Origin: Streptomyces cyaneofuscatus
GTDB lineage: Bacteria > Actinomycetota > Actinomycetes > Streptomycetales > Streptomycetaceae
Direction: 5' to 3'
Length of the DNA stretch: 33,391 nt
NCBI RefSeq assembly: GCF_000718135.1
Contig: NZ_JOEM01000035.1
Location: 1-33,391 of the forward strand
Shown piece after piece: positions 13,120-25,100 of this stretch. The notes under the pieces are model-generated. The model had not been told where the DNA came from and did not search any database. It worked only from the letters and a program-made list of their open reading frames with translations. Positions within the stretch are counted from its first letter, which is position 1. Each line of letters opens with the position of its first letter. The position numbers and the translations under genes were made by a program.

Positions 13120-16100
13120 TCAGAGGGCCGGAGCGGATGCCCCGGTGCGGTCGTCGTCGCTCGGCCTGGAGCGGGGCAGCGGTGCCGGGACCGGGCGCGG
13201 GGCGTCCTCGGCCGAGGCGGGGTGTGCCGGGCGGGCCCGCTGCCAGGGGGCGACCCCGGGGGCGGTGCCGTCGGCCGCCGGGTGCAGGGTGAGCACCGGG
13301 TCCCCGGCGTCACCGGCGCCGGAGAGGTCCGCCGGGAAGCCGGTCCACCACACGGTGCGGCCCAGCCTGCGGGCGATGAGGTCCGCGAGGGTGGCCGCGT
13401 CGGCGGCCGGGCCCGGGAGGGCGAGCACGACCGGCACAGTCAATTCGGTACGGGCCAACGCCGTGTCGGCGGCGAGGAGTTCGGCGAACTCGTCGGCGGT
13501 CGCCTCGTAGGTGTCGCCGCCCCAGGACACCTCGACGAGATCCGGGTCGTCCGCGTCGGCCCCGGCCCGCACCAGGTAGGGGGCGGGCCGGTCCTTGCCC
13601 TGCGCCCAGGGCGCGTCCGCAAGTCCGGTGGGGGTACGGAACCGGGCCAGGTCCACGTCCTGCGCCGGCCCACCCGTGTAGTCGCGGCCGGTGCCGTCCG
13701 CCGTGCCCTGGACCGTGTCGAGCGCGGTGTCGTCGTAGGCGCCGGCCTCCTTCAGGGCGTACGCCGCCGCGATGTCGGGGTCGGATGCCTCCCGGCCCAC
13801 CGCGAAGGCCCGGGTCAGCACGTCGAGCGCCTCGGTGCGGCGGGCGTGGGCGGCGCCCGGGTCCGGCTCCTGGTGGAGGACCCGGGCGGCGAACTCCTGC
13901 GTGCCCTGGCCGACCCCCGGCAGCGTTTCCTCGGCCTTGACCCGCGCCCAGAACATCCGGGACATCTCCGCCTCGCCCACCTCGTCGGTGCGCAGGCGCA
14001 GAACGGCGGCGGCCTCGTCCTCCGCGTCCCCCTCCGCCAGCCACTGGGCGGCAGCCTCCACCGCGGGCAGGTCGACGAAGCCGACGAGCCCGTCGCCCGG
14101 GTACCGGGCCCACTGCTCCGCGGCGGCGGCCAGCACCCGGCGGGTGGTCTGCCGGTCCACCCCGGCGGCCGCCTCCGGGTGCGCGGCGACGACCCGGTGG
14201 AGCAGGTCCAGCGTGAACGGCCCGGCCTCCTCGAAGTCGGAGTCGCTGCGCCACATCTGGTCCACGGCCGCCGCCCCGCGCAGCAGGTCGTCGAAGCCGG
14301 GGTCGTCGTCGATGTCGTGGCCGAAGGTGATCCGCAGCGCCCGCACCAGCCGCAGCGTCGCCGTACGCATCTCGTCCGACACCTCGCCGTCGCCGGGGCT
14401 GATCCCGGCGATCTCCGCCAGTCGGTCCAGTTCGCCGGCGTCGGGTTCAGGACTGGCCAGCGCCCAGGCCCGGCGGCGGCCCTGGGCGTCGGCGAACAGG
14501 GTCCGCCGGTAGCGGCCGTTGCTCTCCTGGGTGCCCTGGGGGCCGTAAGCGAGGCGTACCGCGCGCCCGGTGGCGTTGGCCACGTGCTGGCCCATCGAGA
14601 CGGTGGCCAGCGGGTCGGCCACGAAGGGGCCGCCGTACGCGTCGGATGCGGTGCCCGGCTCCGGTACGGCGCTGTCGCGCGGCGCTCCGCTCCAGCAGAC
14701 GACGAGGTCGACCCAGTGGTCATCGGGCAGGGTCGTCAGGCTCTTGCGGCGGCGCAGCCACGGTCCGGCCTCCCGCTCGTCGATGTCGCGGGTGGTGCCG
14801 TCGCGCAGGGCGAACGTCAGGCTGCCCGGAGAGCCATGGAGGTCCAGCCGGTACGCCCGGTCCTCGGGGCCGGGCCGGGGAAGGTCGTACTCGCCGGAGG
14901 TGCGGCCGGTGGCCGGGTGGTCGTGGACGAAGGTCGCCATCCGGTCGAGGTGGCGGTCGTCGTCCTCGAAGTCCCGGGCGAACTCGGCGGGATGGTGGGA
15001 GGCCCGGCCGATCTGCCGGCCGCTGAGCGCGCTGACGAGGGCCCGGCTCACCACGTCGTGGTGCCAGCCGGGAGTGTCGTCGTCGGTGTCCGGCCCGAGC
15101 CCCGGATCGCTCGCGATCCAGTCGCCCCGGGGTGTCTTCGGGGTGCGGACGACATCGATGGTGCTCGCCTCACCGGGGGCGGACTCGACGGTGATCCGGC
15201 CGCTGTGCGCCCACACCGTCCGGCCCGTACGGTCGGCGAGCCTGCGGGGCAGGCCGAGGTACCCGTCGGCGGCGAACGGTACGGCGAGCACGACGGGCGT
15301 GCCGGGCGGCAGCGCCTCGCGGGCGAGGTCGGCCGCGACCAGCTCCACGAACTCCTCGATGCCCAACTCCCGTACGGTGCCGTCCGGAAGCCGTGCCTCC
15401 ACCTGGTCTGGCCCGCCCTCCGCGGCCACCACGTAGGGGGTCGTGGAGCTCGGCCAGGGGGTCGGTGAGGTGCTCACGACGTCGTAGCCGCCCGCCGGGT
15501 CGGCCTCCAGCAGGTCGCCCTGGGTGGTGTCGAGTCCGATGACGTCGCTCGTGCCCCAGTTGAGGCCCGGGACCCGGCTGCCGCCCACGGTGAAGTGCTG
15601 GGCGCGACCCGGCGCGGTGACCCCCAGCTCGGACAGGTGGTACGCGGCCAGCGCCGGGAAGCCCGTCGCCCGGCCGGCCGCCGTGGCCCGGCCCACCAGA
15701 CCGAACAGCTCCTGCCTGGTGTCCTGTTGGACGGGGGCGCCGGGGTCCAGGTGCAGGACCCGGCGGGCAATGGCATCCACGTCGAACGGCTGGTCCCGCA
15801 GCGCGCGGTCACGGCGGCGCAGGGAGTCGAGCTTCTGGACCGCCACCGCGTCCGGCGGCTGGTGGAGGACGACGGTCGCCTGGCGGCCCAGCTCGGCGCG
15901 GGTCACCTGGGCGAGGGCACCGGTGCCCACCCAGTCGGCGGGTACCCGGGCCATGGCCTTGACGACGATGCCGAACTCCTGGGCGGTCAGACGGGGTGCG
16001 TCGGCCGGCAGATCCCGTTGCAGCCGCTCCAGTTCGGCCGCCAGCAGCCGGGTGAAGCGGTGGCGCGCCGTGGTGGCGCGTCGCCTCGCGGGTGAGCCGG

Positions 16101-19100
16101 AGGACGGGCGGTCGGGGCGGATTTCGGCTCCGTAGCCGGTGACCTCCACCCGGGGCAGGGACGCGCCCGCCCGCCGGTTGCGCAGGCCGGTGGCCGCCAC
16201 CTGGGCGGCGAGCAGCTCCAGGGTCCGGTCCCCCTGCGCGGAGGGGCTGGTCTCGTCGCGCCCGTACGCCACGAGGGTCCTGGGCGGCAGCGGTTGCAGG
16301 GCCCTCACCGAGGCGGGGGCGACGGGGACGGCGGGGAGCATGGGGGCGGCGGGGGCCGTCGGTACGGAGGTGGACTCGACGCCTTCCATGGGATCGTTGA
16401 CGGAGCTGCGCGGGTTCCGGACGGCGATCGGGGTGGTGTCGGCGGGTGCGGCGGCCGGGTCCCCGATCCGCGAGTTGCCGGCGCCCGGCTCGCTGTTGGT
16501 GGCCGGTGTAGGCGCACCGGGACCCGGGGCCGACGTGGCAGGCACCGTCCGCGCACCCAGGTCGGGGACGGACGGTGCGGTGAACCGCCAGTCCGTGGAG
16601 CTGGGTTGGGACAGCGTGGAGAGGTCGGGCGCCAGCACGGGGAGTTCGCCCTCGGCGGTGTCCGGGGCGGACAGCTCGACCGGGGAGGTGCTCCACCACA
16701 CGGGCCGCCCCAGCCTGCGAGCGACGGTCTCCGCGACCTCCGGGGCGGGGCCGCTCAGCCCGTCGAGCAGCAGCAGGACGGGCGCGGAGGACTGGATGCC
16801 CTGCAAGTCCGTATCGGAGGACAGCAGTTCGGCGAACTCGGCGGCCGACAGCCGGTGGGTGGCCGCGCCCACGGTCACCTGGACGTGGCTACTGTCCTCC
16901 AGGTCCACCGAGGCCCGAACCGCGTAGGGCACCGGCCGGTCCGTGCCGTCCGCGCCCGGTCCGGCCCACGGCGCGTCCACCGTCGTGTCCGCCACCCGGA
17001 AGCCGTCCAGCCGGGGCAGCAGGGTCGCGAGGCCTCGCCAGTCACGGCCGGAGCCGAACGCCGCGCCCACGGTGGTGAGCAGCGCGGGCGCCGCGAGGGC
17101 ACCGGCCGCCTCGATGGCGTACGCGCCCGCCACGTCGGGGTCGGCCATGTTCCGGCCTGCCGCGAAGCCCCGGGTGAGCAGGGCGCGGGCCCGGTCGCGC
17201 AGGGCGTCGTCCACCTGGGCGTCCTGGTCGAGGCGGAGGGCTCGTACGGTCAGCAGGTCGGCGGCCGGTCCGGGGCCGGGCAGTGCCTCCTCGGCGCGGA
17301 CCCTCGCCCAGAACATCCGGGTCCGGTGCGCGGGGGCGTCGGCGGGGTCGGTGAGCCGCAGCGCGTCGACGGCCGCCCGGTCCACCGCCGCCGGGCCGGC
17401 GAGCCAGGCCGCCGCCGTACGCAGCTGCGGGAGGGGGACGAAGCTGCTCACCGGCAGCGCGCCGCCCGCGTTCCGCCACGCCTTCGCCGCCTCGGCCAGC
17501 ACCTGGCGGGTGACGTCCCCGTCCACGCCGCCGGCCGCGAGGGGGTGCGCCGCGATCACCTGGGTGAGCAGCTGCGGCCAGAACGGGCCGGTGGGCTGGA
17601 GGTCCGGGTCGGCGAACCACATGTTGACGATCGCGGCGGCCCCCGTGACCAGTGCCGGGAAGTCGTCGGCCGCCTGCACGTCCGGCCCGACGACCAGCTT
17701 CAGCGCCCGCACCACGCGCAGCAGTTCGGAGCGGACGCGCGGAGACGGGTCACCCTGGAACCCGGCCTGCTCCGCCAGCCGGTCGAGTTCGGCGTCGTCC
17801 GGTTCCGGGTGGCTGGTCTCCCACCACCAGGGGCGGCCCTGGGCATCGGTGGCCAGCACCCGCACCGGGCCGTCGCCGAACCGGACCACGCCCTGGGAGG
17901 AGTACGACAGCCGGGTCGTGCGCCGCAGTTGGTTGGCCAGGTGCTGCCCGAGGGAGAGGGCGTCGTCGCCGAGCGGATCGGTGGTGAACGGCGCGGGCAG
18001 GACACCGTCGAGCTGGGAGACGTCCTGCGCGGACCCCTGACCCGGGGCTCCGGAGTGGCAGATCACCAGGTCGACCCAGTGGTCCTGCGGCAGGCTCGTC
18101 AGACTCCTGCGCCGCCGCAGCCATCCGGCCGCCTCGTCCCGGTCCGCGGTCCGGCTGGAGCCGTCGGCCAGCGGCAGGGACAGCCCGCCCGGCAGCCCGT
18201 GCCCCGCCAGCCGGTACGCCTTGTCCGCTGGCCCGGGGTCCCGCATCGGCAGCTTGCCGGAGTACGTGTTGGTCGCGGCGTCCCAGTGGACGTAGAAGGA
18301 CATGTGGTCGAGGTCGCGGTAGCTCTCGCGCTCCCCGACGAGTTCGGCGGGCTGGTGGAAGCTGCGCCCGGTCTGCTGCCCGGTCCGGGAGCTGACGATG
18401 GGCTGGGTCAGCACCTCGCGGTGCCAGGCCGGGGCGCCGTCGTCGGGGTCCGGCGCCAGGCCGGGGCGGACCGGGAGCCAGGTGCCGTCCGGCAGGCCGT
18501 CCGGGTGGAGCACGGCGACGGTGTTCGTCGCGGCCGGGTCGGGGTTGCGCTGCGCCAGGCCGCTGTGGACCCAGACGGTGCGGCCGGTGCGCTCGGCGAG
18601 CTTGCGGGGCAGCGCCAGGTAGCGGTCGCCGGCATACGGCACGGCCAGCACGATCGGGGCGCGCTCGGGCAGCGGGTGGCGGGTCAGGTCGGCGGCGACC
18701 AGCTCGGCGAACTCGTCGGCGTCCAGCTCCCAGGGGGTGCCGTCCGGCAGTTGGGCCGTCACCCGGTCGTGGCTGCCGTCCGCCAGCACCGGGTACGGGG
18801 CCGGGTCCCACGGCCACGGCGCGATGTCCGCGTTCCCGGTGGGGGCGGGTGCGCCCGTGGGCCCGGTGGTGAGCCGGTCCACGAAGAGGGTGTCGAGCCC
18901 GGCGGTCGCGGTGCCGGTCCAGTTCAGGCCCGGCACCCGGTTGCCGCCGGCCGTCACGTGCCGGGCGCGGTCGTCCGCGAGCAGGCCCTGCTCCTCCAGG
19001 TGGAAGGCGGTCAGCGCGGCCAGACCGGTGGCCCGCCCGGCGGCGATCGCCCGGCCGGTCAGCGTGTACAGGTCGCGCCGCATCTCCGGGTCGACGAGCA

Positions 19101-22100
19101 CGGACGGCGTCAGGTGCCAGATCCGGCGGGCGACCGCGTCCACGTCCAGGGGCCCGGAGCGCAGGGCCGGGTCGGTGCGCCGCAGCGCGTCCAGGGCGTC
19201 CAGGGCGGCGGCGTGACGCGGTGACGTGACGCCGATGGTGGCCTGGCGGCCCAGCTCCTCCCGGCCGATCTGCCCGGTCAGGGCCACGGTGGCACCCTGG
19301 CCCGGCACCCGGCTCCGCCCCCGCGCGCTGATGGTGAAGTCCTGCCGCCGCAGCGGCGTGACCCCGGCGGGGAGGCCCGCCTGAAGGGTGCGCAGGGCGT
19401 GGTCGAGATGGCGCACGAACAGATCGCGGACCGCCTGCGCCCGCAGATCCCCCTGGGCCTGGGCGGCCTGGTCCCGGTCGCGCGCGGTCCCGGCACCCCG
19501 CGCGTCGGCGCCGTATCCGGCGATGTCGATCCTGGGCAGCGGTACCCGGTTGCGCCGGTTGCGCAGCGCGGTCCGGGCGACCTGGTGGGCCAGCCGCTCC
19601 ACCCCGCGCTCGGCGCTGTCGGCGGTTCCGGTGGCCTGCGGCGCGAACGGTACGAGGGTGAGCGCGGGCAGCGTGGTGAGCGGCCGGGCGGGCGGGGCGG
19701 CGGGTACGGCGTACACGGGCTGCCCGCCGGCCGCGCCCGGACCGACGGGTACGGGCGCGGGCAGGTCGAAGGTGAAGTCGAAGTCGAAGTCGGGGAGGTC
19801 CTCAAGATCACCCAGGTCGCCCAGAGCGTCCAGGTCGAGGCTGTCCGGGGCGGAGGGGAACGCATCGGGCAGATCGAGGGCGCCCAGGTCCAGGTCCAGA
19901 TCCACGTCCATGTCCATGTCGCCGAGTTGGCCTGGGCCGGGGTCCTGGCCCTGGCCCTGGCCGAAGTCCAGGTCGGGCATGTCCAGATCCGGCATGTCGC
20001 CACCCGGCCGGGACTGGAGCGCGGGCCGCCCCGGCGCCGTCTCCCCGCCCCTGGGCCCGGTCGCGGGACCGGTCCGGCGCGGTGCCAGGCCGAGGCCGGG
20101 ACGCAGGGAGTCGGCCAGCTCCGCGGCGGAAGCCCGTACGCCCTCGGCACCGCCTTCCGCCGCCAGCAGATGACCGGCGACCCGCCGCACCGCGTCGCGG
20201 AAGGCCTCACCGGCGTACCGGGCATCGGCGAGTACCGGGTGCGGTTCGGGCGGCAGCACCAGGGCAACGGCGGCCGACCATGCGCGGGCGGTCTCCGTGT
20301 CGTCCCGCCCCTCGGGGGCCGCGTCCAGGACCTCGGCGTACGTCCCGGCCCACAGCCGGCGCGCCACGCTCGCCGCCACCGCGTCGAGTGCTTCCGTTCC
20401 GTCTTCGGCCCGGACCAGGCGTACCCGGGCCAGGTCCAGCGGGGAGAGTCCGCCGGCGGGCAGTCGGCCGTCGCCGCGCAGCATCATCTCGGCGCGCAGG
20501 CCCGGAGAGAGCGTGACGCCCGCCTCGCGCAGCTCGTCCGAGCCGACGGTCTCCTCCGCGCCAGGGGGTGCGGGGGCCGGCGGCAGGTCGTCGGCGGTGA
20601 GCTGCTCCGCGAGGTATCGCCGCTGGTCGGCATCGAGGTCCACGTCCGGCCCGGCAGGCACGGCCCCGGCCTGCGGCGGGGCGGAGTTGAGTGCCGGAGC
20701 CGGAACGGGGGCCGGGTTGTCGGCGTCCAGCACCTCCTGGGCGTGCTCGTCGGGGAAGCGGCCCTCGCGGGCGACGTGTTCGCGCAGCTCCTGCTCGGTG
20801 AGCGGGTGGATGTTCCAGTAGCGGCCCCAGTTGTCCTGGTAGTCCAGGGCCGGATCGTGGCCGGGGAGGGAGTCCAGCGCCAACTGGGCACCCCGCATCA
20901 CCTCGTGGAAGGAATGGTGGCCCGCCGACAGCGACATGGCGATCATCCCGGCCCGGATCAGACCGAGGTCCAGTTCGAGGCCCCACCGGTCCCGCATCCG
21001 GGCGGCGTGCACCAGGAAGCGGTAGGTCGACCCCGCCGTGCCGGTCAGGACCAGGCCCCCCGAGTCCTCGGACGTCCCTTGGAGGCCGGAGCTCATCGCG
21101 AGGTCGTACACGGAGGACGCGGGCATCCAGGTGAGCCCGAGCTCGTTCACCGCGAAGGGGCGCTCGGCGCTGCTCAGCGGCGGACGTACGTCGTCGGGGT
21201 CGGTCGGGACCGTGTGCTCCCGGGTGGCACGGGCGAGGGCCGCCTTCTTCTCCGCTGCGGAGAGGGTGTCGTCCAGGTTCAACTGCGCGGCGAGCCGCTC
21301 CAGTTCGGCGCGGCCCTCGGCCTGGCGGCGGCTGGGCCGCTCCGCCTCGATCTCCGGGTTCGGGTCCTCCCGGCCACCGAGCATCTCCGGCACCAGGTCG
21401 CTGGAGATGCCCTGGAACAGGAAGGTCACCAGCTCCCTCAGGTTGCCGGTCCGCAGCACCTGCTGGAGGGCGGGCCTGCTGGTCCCGACCGTCCCGGGCA
21501 TGCTCGGGTTCTCGCTGCCGAACGTGGCGAGGGCTCGCGGGTACTGCTGCCGCGCCCGGTCCCACGCGGCGCGCGCCATCTTCCGGAACTCCTCGGTCAC
21601 CGCCTCGTTCTCCGCGAGGTGTTCGGCCAGGCGGCGCTCGAAGGCGACGGACTCCTCGGCGTACCGGATGCGGGCCCGGACCCACCCGGGCAGCGGTGCG
21701 CCACGGTCGGGGCTGGGCGTCGCGGACCGGCGGCCCGGACGGGACGGGTCCCGGTCGGTGGAGGAGGTGCGGGACCCGGTGGTGGACGGGTCCGTGACGA
21801 GGGGCGGTGCCCCCTCCGGGGCGGGACCGCCGGTCGGGCGGGTCAGGGCGGGCGGCTCGGTGCGGGGCGGCTCCCCGGCGGGCGCGGGACGGCCGGAGGT
21901 AGGACGGACGGACTCCGGAGAGGACGTGTGCCGGTGGTCGTCGATGTCGACGGTCACCACCCGGCCCCGGTCCGGGTCGGTGGCGCGACGGACCCGCTGG
22001 GCGTCGAGGGTGAGCGTGAAGTCGGAGAGCCGGACGTGCGGGCCGGGGGCGCCCTCCTGGAACGTCCTCAGCAGCGGGGCCAGCCGGTCCCCGAGCGCCC

Positions 22101-25100
22101 TGCCGACCGCGTTCGCCCGCTTCTCGCCGCTGGCCCGGGAGCGGTTGCCGTGTCCGGTGACGGTGACCGTGGGCAGGGGCAGACCGTTGGCGCTGTTCCA
22201 CAGGCCGGTGCGGGCCAGGTACAGGGCCAGGGCGTCCAGGTTCTCGTCCGCGCCGGGAGACAGGGTGTGCTGCTGCTCAGCGAAGCGTACGGTCCGCCGG
22301 TCCGGACGGAGGGTGTGGCCGTGCAGGGCGACCGTGGTGAGCGGGTTGGACACGGCGGGTGAACGGTCTGACAGCAGCGCCGCGTTGACGGCGTGCGCCG
22401 ACTCCCCCGGGCGCTTGCTGTAGGCCCGGAAGTACCACTCGTCCTTGTCGTGCGGGACCGGTGCGGCGGACCGTACGGCGTCCCGGGCGCGGGCACGGGC
22501 CTGGTCGACCTCCCGCTGGGCCAGGCCGTGTTCGGGGCGGTCCTCGGTGAAGTACCACCGGACGTGCTCGGCCTCGTGGACGGCGGCCAGGGCGCGGGCC
22601 GCGCGCGCGAACCCTTCCAGCCGGGCGATCTCCGCCGGGTCCGCTCCGTCGCGCCGGGCCTGCTCGGCCCGCCAGCCCGTCTCCTGTGCCAGGAGGGTGA
22701 GTTGGTCTTCGTCGTAGCGGTCGAGGTTGTCGTCCACGACGGCGTCGAGCTGGTCCGCCGGGATCTCCGCGCGGTTGTGGTTCTCGTTCTCCAGGGTGAT
22801 CTGGTGGGTGCCGTCCTCACTGGCCAGCACCACCTGCGCGAAGTGGTACGGGGCGTGCGGGCCGACCGGGTCGCCGGGCTTGGCGTGGTTGTGGGTGAAG
22901 AGCTGGGCGCCGCCGGCGTTGGTGGTGCTGACCGACTGGATCAGATAGCCCTCGCCGACCTCCGCCCAGGCGAACTCGTTGACCCCGGCACGCTCGGCGG
23001 CCCGGGTCAGCGGCCCGCGCAGCGCGTTGTCCTGGGTGTGGCTGAGGGCCTGGCCGTACGCCTCGCCCGGGGTGGGCGCGCCGACGACCCCGCCGGTGAA
23101 GCGCGGGTCCCGGCCCGCCTGCCGGACGGCCCAGTCGGGGGTCACGGCGGTGGCGGTACGGGTGCCGTCGGCCACCTCCGTCAGTGCCTGGGCCAGATGG
23201 TGGGTGCCGGTGACCTCCCGGCCGTGCAATCCGTTGACCGGGGCCGTGGCCACTGTGCCGTCGGGGCCGCGGAAGGCGAGATGGGAGAGCGGCGCGGCAT
23301 CCGTTCCGGCGACCATCCGGGCGAAGTCGCGGGTGAAGGCGTGCTCGGAGGCCCCGGAGGCGGTGAGGAACCGGGGCTCCACCCGGAACAGCGGTTCGCC
23401 GGGCGTGCCGTCCTCCTGGTCGAGCACCACCCGTACCGAAGGGTCGGCCTCCAGCCGCACCCCGGCTCCGGCGGCGGTCAGTCGGGCCGAGGAGCGCTCG
23501 ATCGCCGCGCGGGTGGCGTACACCTGGCGACCCCGGCCGGTGGTGTCGTCCCCGGCCGAGAGCAGCGCGACCGTCCGGTCCGCGGAGATGTGCAGCGGCG
23601 GCCGGCCGGCGGCGGGGACGGTCCCCGGAATCTGCTGGGGCAGGATCAGCGCGGGGCCCTCGGCCCCCTCCTCCGTACGGACTTCACCGGCGGTCACCGG
23701 GCCGACGGTCCGGGGGCCGGGCTCGGTGAACAGCACCCCGGTGCCACTGTCGTCGATGACCTGGTAGTCGCGGGTGATCAGCGGGCGGGGGCGCAGGGCG
23801 TCGATCCGGTGTTCCCACTGCAGTTGGTCGGCCAGCCGGTCGAACTCCGCGTCGCCGTCGCTGGTGGATCCGGAACTGCTGTCGCTTCCGGCGTCGCTGC
23901 CCCGGCCGTCGTCGCTGTCGGTGTCGCCGCCGTCGATCAGGTCGCGGGCGCCGGGCAGGCCGGGCTCCTGCGGAGGCGGGGGCGTGGTCCAGTCCGGACC
24001 GGCCTCCCCGGCCCTCCGGTGCACCACGAGGTGGGCGGCTCCGGTGGTGGGGTGGGTGAGGACCTCGGCCGGCCCCATGGGGTACCAGACCGGGCGGGCC
24101 GTCGTGCCGGCGACGAGGTTGGCGACCTGAGCCGCGAACGCCGGGGGCAGCGCGAGGACGATGTCCGCGCCGGCCGGCCGCCGGGAGTCGTACGAGATGA
24201 TCCGGGCCATCTCCTCGGCGTCGCGGACCACGAAGGTGCGCCACGGCGTCACGATCTCGACGCCGCCGCCCTCCGCCGCCCCGGCCACGAACAGGTACGG
24301 ATTCCGCCAGGCCGCGTTCTGCTCGGCCGCGCGCCCGGACCGCTCGGCGAGATAGGCGTCCGGAGCCGGAAGACCCGGGTCCTTCTCCGTGAAGTTCCGT
24401 CCTGCGGGGGTCCGGTCCGCCGTGCGGAGCAGAGTCTCCTCGGCGAGGGCGTCCCGCCGGGTCTCGATCTGCCGGTCGACGAAGTACAGGGCGAGGTCCT
24501 CGGCGCTCGCCAGGTCGTCCGAGGACGCCTCCAGCGCCAGAGCTCCCAGGTCCAGGACGTCCTGGTTGCTCACCCGGGCCCGGGTCGGCAGGTGCAGGAC
24601 GTGCCGGACGAGGTCGGCCAGGCCGTCGCGGGTCGTCCGGCCGCCCGCCGCCTCCTCGACCAGCTCGTAGAGGGCTTCGGAGGTCTCCTGGAGGCGGGCG
24701 CGGGGAACGTGGTTCCACTGCGGACCGAACACCGCCGTCAGCCACTCGGGGTCGGCCCAGATCGGGGTGTCTTCCTCCCCCTCGGAGTCGGAATCGGAGT
24801 CGGAGCCCGGATCGGTGTTGACGTGGGGCTGGGGCTGGGGCTGGGGCTCGGCGCCGGAGAGCGTGCTCAGCTCGTACGCCTCTTCCTCGCCCGGCAGCCC
24901 GGGTCCCTCGCCCGTGGGGGAGATCTCCGGCGTCTTCGGCTTCGGGGCCGGGGTCTTCGGTGCGGGCGTCGAGGCCTTCGGTGCGGGCGTCGGAGCCGGG
25001 GTCCGCAGGAGCAGCGGCACGAAGTCCCCGCCCCGGCGCCGGAGCCGGAGGACGGGCGCGTCGGCGGAGGGACCGGCGTAGGTGTGGGCGGTGCCGTTCT

